Shown here piece after piece: positions 59,393-63,639 of a DNA stretch of 63,639 nucleotides. Made by a program: the position numbers and the translations under genes. This stretch comes from Streptococcus moroccensis. GTDB taxonomy: Bacteria; Bacillota; Bacilli; Lactobacillales; Streptococcaceae. Within the stretch, counting starts at the first letter, position 1. Every line of letters begins with the position of its first letter. The notes below the pieces were generated by a model. It searched no databases. It saw nothing but the letters and a program-made list of their open reading frames with translations, and was not told the origin of the DNA. The stretch lies in assembly GCF_030812835.1 (NCBI RefSeq), contig NZ_JAUSTM010000013.1, positions 1 through 63,639 on the forward strand. Direction: 5' to 3'.

Positions 59393-60529
59393 ATGAACAA
59401 TACAGAATACTACGATCGTCTGGGGGTTTCTAAAAATGCCTCTGCGGATGAAATCAAGAAAGCTTACCGTAAGATGTCTAAAAAGTACCACCCAGACATC
59501 AACAAGGAGGCTGGTGCAGAGCAGAAATACAAGGATGTCCAGGAGGCTTATGAAACTCTGAGCGACGATCAAAAACGGGCTGCTTATGATCAATATGGCC
59601 CTGCAGGAGCTAATGGTGGCTTCGGCGGTGGCGGCTTTAACGGTGGTTTTGATGGCGGTGGTTTTGGTGGCTTCGAAGATATCTTCTCCAGTTTCTTCGG
59701 CGGTGGTGGTGCTACTCGTAATCCTAATGCCCCACGTCAGGGAGATGACCTTCAATACCGTGTTAATGTCAAATTTGAAGAAGCCATTTTTGGAACTGAA
59801 AAAGAAGTCAAGTACAATCGTGAAGCTAGCTGTCATACCTGTCATGGCTCTGGTGCTAAGCCAGGAACTAGTCCTGTTACCTGTGGCCGCTGTCATGGTT
59901 CTGGTGTTATCAATGTTGACACACAAACACCTCTTGGGATGATGCGTCGCCAAGTGACCTGTGATGTCTGTCACGGTCGTGGTCAAGAAATCAAGGATCC
60001 TTGCCAAACCTGTCATGGGAGTGGTCATGAAAAACAAGCCCATTCGGTTAATGTAAAAATTCCAGCCGGGATTGAAACTGGCCAACAAATTCGTTTAGCA
60101 GGCCAAGGAGAAGCAGGTTTCAATGGTGGTCCTTATGGCGACCTTTATGTGGTGGTTAATGTCTTAGCCAGTGATAAATTCGAGCGCAATGGCACGACAA
60201 TCCTCTACAACCTAGACATCAGTTTTGTCCAAGCAACATTGGGAGACACAGTGGATATTCCAACAGTTCATGGGGATGTCGAAATGACGATTCCAGCAGG
60301 AACACAGACAGGTAAACGATTCCGCTTGCGTGGAAAAGGAGCGCCTCAATTGCGTGGCAATGGTCAAGGAGATCAGTTTGTAACGGTTAATATCGTCACC
60401 CCAACCAAACTCAATGACCGCCAAAAAGAAGCTCTCAAAGCCTTTGCGGAGGCCTCAGGAGAGTCTGTTCAGCCCGGCAAGAAAAAAGGGTTCTTTGAGT
60501 CCATTAAAGATGCCCTCGAAGGGGAATAA
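59393..60529 (+). CDS. dnaJ: molecular chaperone DnaJ (Hsp40)
   Basis: A 378-residue type I J protein. The J domain has HPD at 33-35, followed by a Gly/Phe-rich region (about 64-105), four CxxCxGxG zinc motifs ([32 protein letters not shown]), and the C-terminal substrate domains. No recognisable Shine-Dalgarno sequence precedes ATG 59393; the start fits other streptococcal DnaJ proteins. Because of the two inserted genes and a terminator, it is probably expressed separately from dnaK, and no CIRCE is seen in front. Confidence 0.96.
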   Translation: MNNTEYYDRLGVSKNASADEIKKAYRKMSKKYHPDINKEAGAEQKYKDVQEAYETLSDDQKRAAYDQYGPAGANGGFGGGGFNGGFDGGGFGGFEDIFSSFFGGGGATRNPNAPRQGDDLQYRVNVKFEEAIFGTEKEVKYNREASCHTCHGSGAKPGTSPVTCGRCHGSGVINVDTQTPLGMMRRQVTCDVCHGRGQEIKDPCQTCHGSGHEKQAHSVNVKIPAGIETGQQIRLAGQGEAGFNGGPYGDLYVVVNVLASDKFERNGTTILYNLDISFVQATLGDTVDIPTVHGDVEMTIPAGTQTGKRFRLRGKGAPQLRGNGQGDQFVTVNIVTPTKLNDRQKEALKAFAEASGESVQPGKKKGFFESIKDALEGE

Positions 60530-60540
60530 AACACTAAGAT

Positions 60541-60567
60541 AAAAGCTGATTCGTCAGCTTTTTTATT
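60541..60567 (+). terminator. terminator after dnaJ
   Basis: AAAAGCTGA-TTCG-TCAGCTTTT, a 9-bp stem with a UUCG loop and a T-rich tail. Confidence 0.9.
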
Positions 60568-60644
60568 TAGGCTCTATAACTGTCCCCGTACAGACACCGA
60601 GAGATTTCGTTGACTTCCCCCTTAAAAAGCGTAAAATAAGGTCT

Positions 60645-61394
60645 ATGACACGATACAAAGCCATTATTTCTTATGACGGAACGCTCTTTTCAGGTTTTCA
60701 ACGCCAGCCAGAAGCACGGTCTGTTCAGGAAGAATTAGAAAAAACCTTGAAACGCCTCAACAGAGGACAAGAAGTGACCGTGCACGGAGCGGGTCGTACC
60801 GATGCGGGTGTCCATGCCTATGGTCAAGTTATCCACTTTGATTTGCCGGAAGTGCGGGATGTGGAGAAGCTCCGCTTTGGCCTAGATACCCAGTCGCCAG
60901 ATGACATCGATGTGGTGGCAGTGGAGCAAGCTTCAGACGACTTTCACGCCCGCTACAACAAGCACAGTAAGACCTACGAGTTCTTGGTGGACAATGGCCG
61001 TCCGAAGAATCCCATGATGCGGCACTATGCTACTCATTATCCGTATCCGCTGGATTTGGCACTGATGCAGGAGGCGATTCAGGACTTGGTTGGTACCCAT
61101 GATTTCACGGGGTTTACAGCTTCTGGGACCTCGGTCGAAGACAAGGTGCGCACTATTACAGAAGCTCGGGTTGAGCTGGATCCGCACACTGGTTTTCTCG
61201 TTTTTACCTTCTCAGGAAATGGCTTTCTCTATAAGCAGGTCCGCAATATGGTCGGCACCCTCTTGAAAATCGGGAATGGCCGTATGCCTGTTGGGCAAAT
61301 CAAGGTCATCTTGGACAAGATGGACCGCAATCTAGCTGGTCCAACCGCTGCCGGAAACGGCCTCTATCTAAAGGAGATATACTATGACAACTAA
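60645..61394 (+). CDS. truA: tRNA pseudouridine(38-40) synthase TruA
   Basis: A 249-residue pseudouridine synthase acting on the anticodon arm. The catalytic Asp lies in [15 protein letters not shown] (about 49-63), and [18 protein letters not shown] is the C-terminal hallmark. GGAGATATAC before the next start lies inside its end; the two genes overlap by 11 nt. The truA-kinase-ECF-UPF0340 order is conserved in streptococci. Confidence 0.95.
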   Translation: MTRYKAIISYDGTLFSGFQRQPEARSVQEELEKTLKRLNRGQEVTVHGAGRTDAGVHAYGQVIHFDLPEVRDVEKLRFGLDTQSPDDIDVVAVEQASDDFHARYNKHSKTYEFLVDNGRPKNPMMRHYATHYPYPLDLALMQEAIQDLVGTHDFTGFTASGTSVEDKVRTITEARVELDPHTGFLVFTFSGNGFLYKQVRNMVGTLLKIGNGRMPVGQIKVILDKMDRNLAGPTAAGNGLYLKEIYYDN

Positions 61395-62151
61395 GTATTT
61401 ATTAGCGATTTCAGGTAATGACATTTTTAGTGGCGGTGGCCTCTATGCGGACCTCTCGACATACTCAGCCAACGGCATTCATGGCTTTGTGGCAGTGACC
61501 TGCCTGACAGCCATGACAGAAAATGGTTTTGAAGTCTTTGGAACGGACCAAACTGTCTTTGGCCACCAATTAAATAGCCTCAAAAACGTGCCCTTTTCAG
61601 GGATTAAGTTAGGTCTCTTGCCCAATGTGGCTGTGGCCGAGCTGGCCTTGGACTTTGTCAAGGCTCACAAGGACATTCCCATTGTTTTGGATCCTGTTCT
61701 GGTCTGCAAGGAAAGCCATGATGTCGAGGTCAGTGCGCTTCGGGACGAACTCCTCAAGTTCTTCCCCTATGCCACCATCATCACCCCTAACTTGGTAGAA
61801 GCGGAGCTTTTGGCTCAAAGGCCAATCAAAACCCTCGAGGACATGAAGGCAGTGGCTAAGCACCTCCATGACTTGGGTGCAACCAATGTTGTCATCAAAG
61901 GCGGTAATCGGTTCAGTCAAGAAGTGGCCCTCGATGTCTTTTATGACGGTGTGGACTATACGGTTCTGGAGTATCCAATCCTTGAGACCAACAATGTTGG
62001 GGCAGGTTGCACCTTTGCCTCTAGCATCGCTAGCCAGCTGGTCAATGGACAACCTGTCAAGGAAGCAGTCCGCTTATCCAAGGATTTCGTTTATGAAGCC
62101 ATTCGTCATTCCGATCAATATGGAGTAAAACAACACTATGAAAAAGACTAA
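61384..62151 (+). CDS. hydroxymethylpyrimidine/pyridoxine kinase (ThiD/PdxK family)
   Basis: A 255-residue ribokinase-fold kinase. [22 protein letters not shown] at the N-terminus matches ThiD-like kinases. [10 protein letters not shown] and the anion hole [14 protein letters not shown] follow. Streptococcal members next to truA are annotated either as phosphomethylpyrimidine kinase or as pyridoxine kinase; no thi genes are nearby, which favours pyridoxine salvage. ATG overlaps truA by 11 nt after AAGGAG. Confidence 0.88.
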   Translation: MTTKYLLAISGNDIFSGGGLYADLSTYSANGIHGFVAVTCLTAMTENGFEVFGTDQTVFGHQLNSLKNVPFSGIKLGLLPNVAVAELALDFVKAHKDIPIVLDPVLVCKESHDVEVSALRDELLKFFPYATIITPNLVEAELLAQRPIKTLEDMKAVAKHLHDLGATNVVIKGGNRFSQEVALDVFYDGVDYTVLEYPILETNNVGAGCTFASSIASQLVNGQPVKEAVRLSKDFVYEAIRHSDQYGVKQHYEKD

Positions 62152-62611
62152 CCTACAAAAACTAACGCTTTTAGCTATTTTGACAGCCCTGACCATCACC
62201 ATGGGCAATATCTTTCGCCTGCCAACGCCGACAGGTATGGTGACCCTTCTAGATGCTGGGATTTTCTTTACAGCCTTTTATCTAGGCAAGCGTGAGGGAG
62301 CCATCGTCGGTGGTCTATCAGGCTTCTTGATTGACCTGATTGCGGGTTATCCTCAGTGGATGGTGGCTAGTCTTATAAATCACGGCTTGCAAGGGTATTT
62401 TGCAGGCTTCAAGGGAAAACTCTTTTGGCTCGGACAAGCCTTGGCGCTTGTCAGCATGGTTGGGGGCTATTTTGTCTTCTCAGGTTTCATGCATGGCTGG
62501 GGCGCAGCCCTAGCCGATGTGCCGCATAACATCATGCAAAACCTTGTCGGGGCAGCCCTTGGCAATGCCCTCTACCGTCTCTTGGTTGCCGCAAAAGTCG
62601 TGGAGGCCTAG
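62138..62611 (+). CDS. ECF transporter substrate-binding (S) component
   Basis: A 157-residue membrane protein with about five or six TM segments, N-terminal [20 protein letters not shown], and the ECF-like [30 protein letters not shown]. It would use the shared EcfAAT energy module, not present here. The neighbour kinase suggests uptake of a vitamin B6 or pyrimidine precursor. Overlaps the kinase by 14 nt. Confidence 0.88.
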   Translation: MKKTNLQKLTLLAILTALTITMGNIFRLPTPTGMVTLLDAGIFFTAFYLGKREGAIVGGLSGFLIDLIAGYPQWMVASLINHGLQGYFAGFKGKLFWLGQALALVSMVGGYFVFSGFMHGWGAALADVPHNIMQNLVGAALGNALYRLLVAAKVVEA

Positions 62612-62615
62612 TCAG

Positions 62616-63179
62616 ATGAATCTTGAAAAACTTTCACAGGAAACCAAGCTGATTCTAGACGATATTCTGGAGCGCAGTGCCATCCAAAAAGGTCAAATAT
62701 TTGTCCTTGGCCTGTCGTCTAGCGAGGTTGCTGGTGGTGTTATCGGTAAGGCTTCTAGCCGTGATATCGGTCAGGTCATTGTCAAAACGATATTGGACGA
62801 GTTGACCAAGCGTGGTATCTATCTAGCTGTCCAAGGCTGTGAGCACCTCAATCGAGCCCTAGTCGTTGAGCGAGAATTGGCTCTGCAAAAAGACCTTGAA
62901 ATTGTCAATGTCCTTCCTAGCCTGCATGCAGGAGGTAGTGGCCAATTAGCAGCGTTTGATTATATGGCGGACCCTGTTGAGGTGGAGTTTATCACTGCTC
63001 ATACAGGCCTTGATATTGGAGACACGGCTATTGGCATGCACATCAAGCACGTTCAAGTTCCCTTAAGACCGGTTCAGCGGGAATTGGGAGGGGCTCACGT
63101 GACCGCTCTGACCACGCGTCCTAAACTGATCGGTGGAGCGCGTGCCAGATATCAGACGGATGACATTCGTAAATTTTAA
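62616..63179 (+). CDS. UPF0340/TIGR01440 family protein
   Basis: A 187-residue protein of the YwlG-like UPF0340 family (TIGR01440), function unknown. [35 protein letters not shown] and [17 protein letters not shown] are family marks. ATG 62616 follows GGAGG at 9 nt; a longer in-frame start would lie inside the ECF gene. It ends the truA operon. Confidence 0.92.
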   Translation: MNLEKLSQETKLILDDILERSAIQKGQIFVLGLSSSEVAGGVIGKASSRDIGQVIVKTILDELTKRGIYLAVQGCEHLNRALVVERELALQKDLEIVNVLPSLHAGGSGQLAAFDYMADPVEVEFITAHTGLDIGDTAIGMHIKHVQVPLRPVQRELGGAHVTALTTRPKLIGGARARYQTDDIRKF

Positions 63180-63200
63180 GAAATCATGGAGTGAACCATA

Positions 63201-63236
63201 GAGAAGCTTGGGACTATTATCCCAGGCTCTTTTTAG
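63201..63236 (+). terminator. terminator of the truA operon
   Basis: GAG..CTTGGGA and TCCCAGGCTC form a stem followed by TTTTT. The next 200 nt have no gene. Confidence 0.82.
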
Positions 63237-63436
63237 TGATTTCAGGTAAGTACCAATGACAAGGAACAGAGATGTGAAAGATAGCAGTAAGCCCTTGATT
63301 TTGATTGAATTGGCAAGGAAATGAAGACAGGGTCATGCCCCATTGGTATTGCAAAGTGTCTTGTTGTCTGAGCCAAACTTATTTTCAGGAACAAGCCTGG
63401 CTTAGTTTTAACACTATTAGTTCCAATAACGTAAAA

Positions 63437-63468
63437 TGATAGCGTTTTCTATCAAAAAATGATATACT
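63437..63468 (+). promoter_or_regulatory. cre-like dyad and -10 box before the right-edge gene
   Basis: TGATAGCGTTTTCTATCA (63437-63454) is a perfect 6-bp dyad with a central GCGTTTTC resembling CcpA sites. TATACT (63463-63468) follows as a -10 candidate. Sugar-utilisation genes are often arranged this way. Confidence 0.55.
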
Positions 63469-63515
63469 TTAAGTGTTGTAATATATTTAAGAAAATCAAT
63501 AGAAAGGATTCTTTT

Positions 63516-63557
63516 ATGCAAAAATTAACTCAATTTCCCCACGATCGAAAGTTCTAA
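63516..63557 (+). pseudogene. start of a broken gene, perhaps a 6-phospho-beta-glucosidase
   Basis: AGAAAGGA (63501-63508) and ATG 63516 form a normal start, and the frame reads MQKLTQFPHDRKF then stop. xLTQFP followed by a Lys/Phe-rich stretch is the usual N-terminus of family 1 phospho-beta-glucosidases (typically FPxxFLWGGA). The sequence departs from this after FP. The rest of the window (63558-63639) has no continuing frame that I can join to it. A deletion or an insertion at this point would explain it. Confidence 0.4.
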
Positions 63558-63639
63558 AATGGAGTTAGCCACTTTCTAGTTGAGAAAAAAGTATACAAAA
63601 ACACCTCAGAGAGATATAATGTAGTTCACCACAAACACA

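Noticed and set aside
59387..60088. 233-codon minus-strand frame in dnaJ
   Set aside because: It is antisense to the Gly/Phe and zinc-finger part of dnaJ, where low-complexity codons leave the opposite strand open.

Overview
The window is chromosomal DNA from a member of the genus Streptococcus. The genus follows from many independent hits: the 16S/23S/5S and tRNA block, an adcRCBA zinc operon with a ZinT-fused AdcA, copYAZ, the L32/L33 pair without zinc cysteines, RpoY next to RNase J, a complete mevalonate cluster, and an hrcA-grpE-dnaK-dnaJ locus with two CIRCE elements. I cannot name the species from the 16S fragment alone.

Layout. 1-5260: 3' part of 16S, tRNA-Ala, 23S, 5S and a run of 12 tRNAs, closed by a terminator. 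5500-6970: a small secreted protein ending in LPKTS and a lipid-anchored class B sortase, behind a promoter with two perfect tandem CTTAAA-N5-CTTAAA boxes (CiaR-like on the opposite strand). 7060-9710: DUF3013, Nudix, prmA, rsmE. 9710-10340: a large multi-hairpin repeat and a cluster of five perfect DnaA boxes. 10340-14040: rel, dtd and a convergent AEC transporter. 14130-17690: adcRCBA with an AdcR box. 17720-20890: copYAZ with two cop boxes. 20930-24970: adhP and adhE with cre and Rex sites. 25100-30670: PH-domain protein, thrC, MATE, AI-2E family, HAD, rpmF-rpmG. 30956-33496: an 846-residue LPXTG surface protein with a Cthe_2159-type beta-helix. 33780-37110: minus-strand exonuclease, Maf, RNase J1 and RpoY. 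37500-40680: tsaB-rimI-tsaD and azlCD. 40960-45450: a structured leader and the mevalonate/isoprenoid operon mvaK1-mvaD-mvaK2-fni. 45610-49620: ACT protein, PFL-family protein, P-loop protein, phosphatase, VanY-type carboxypeptidase. 49770-52110: mmuP-mmuM. 52490-53590: a PadR three-gene operon. 53600-60530: heat-shock locus, with a ~350-nt structured RNA segment between grpE and dnaK and two unrelated genes (GNAT, DJ-1/PfpI-like) between dnaK and dnaJ. 60640-63180: truA, thiD/pdxK-like kinase, ECF S component, UPF0340 protein. The last 450 bases hold a catabolite-type operator and the first codons of a gene that stops after 13 residues.

The most unusual items are: the sortase B/LPKTS pair under CiaR-like boxes; the DnaA-box cluster upstream of rel; two related multi-hairpin elements (9707-10083 and 55369-55715), one embedded in the dnaK operon; the structured leader of the mevalonate operon; the duplicated hairpin modules before dnaJ; and the broken gene at the right edge. 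No CRISPR array, phage or complete insertion sequence was seen.
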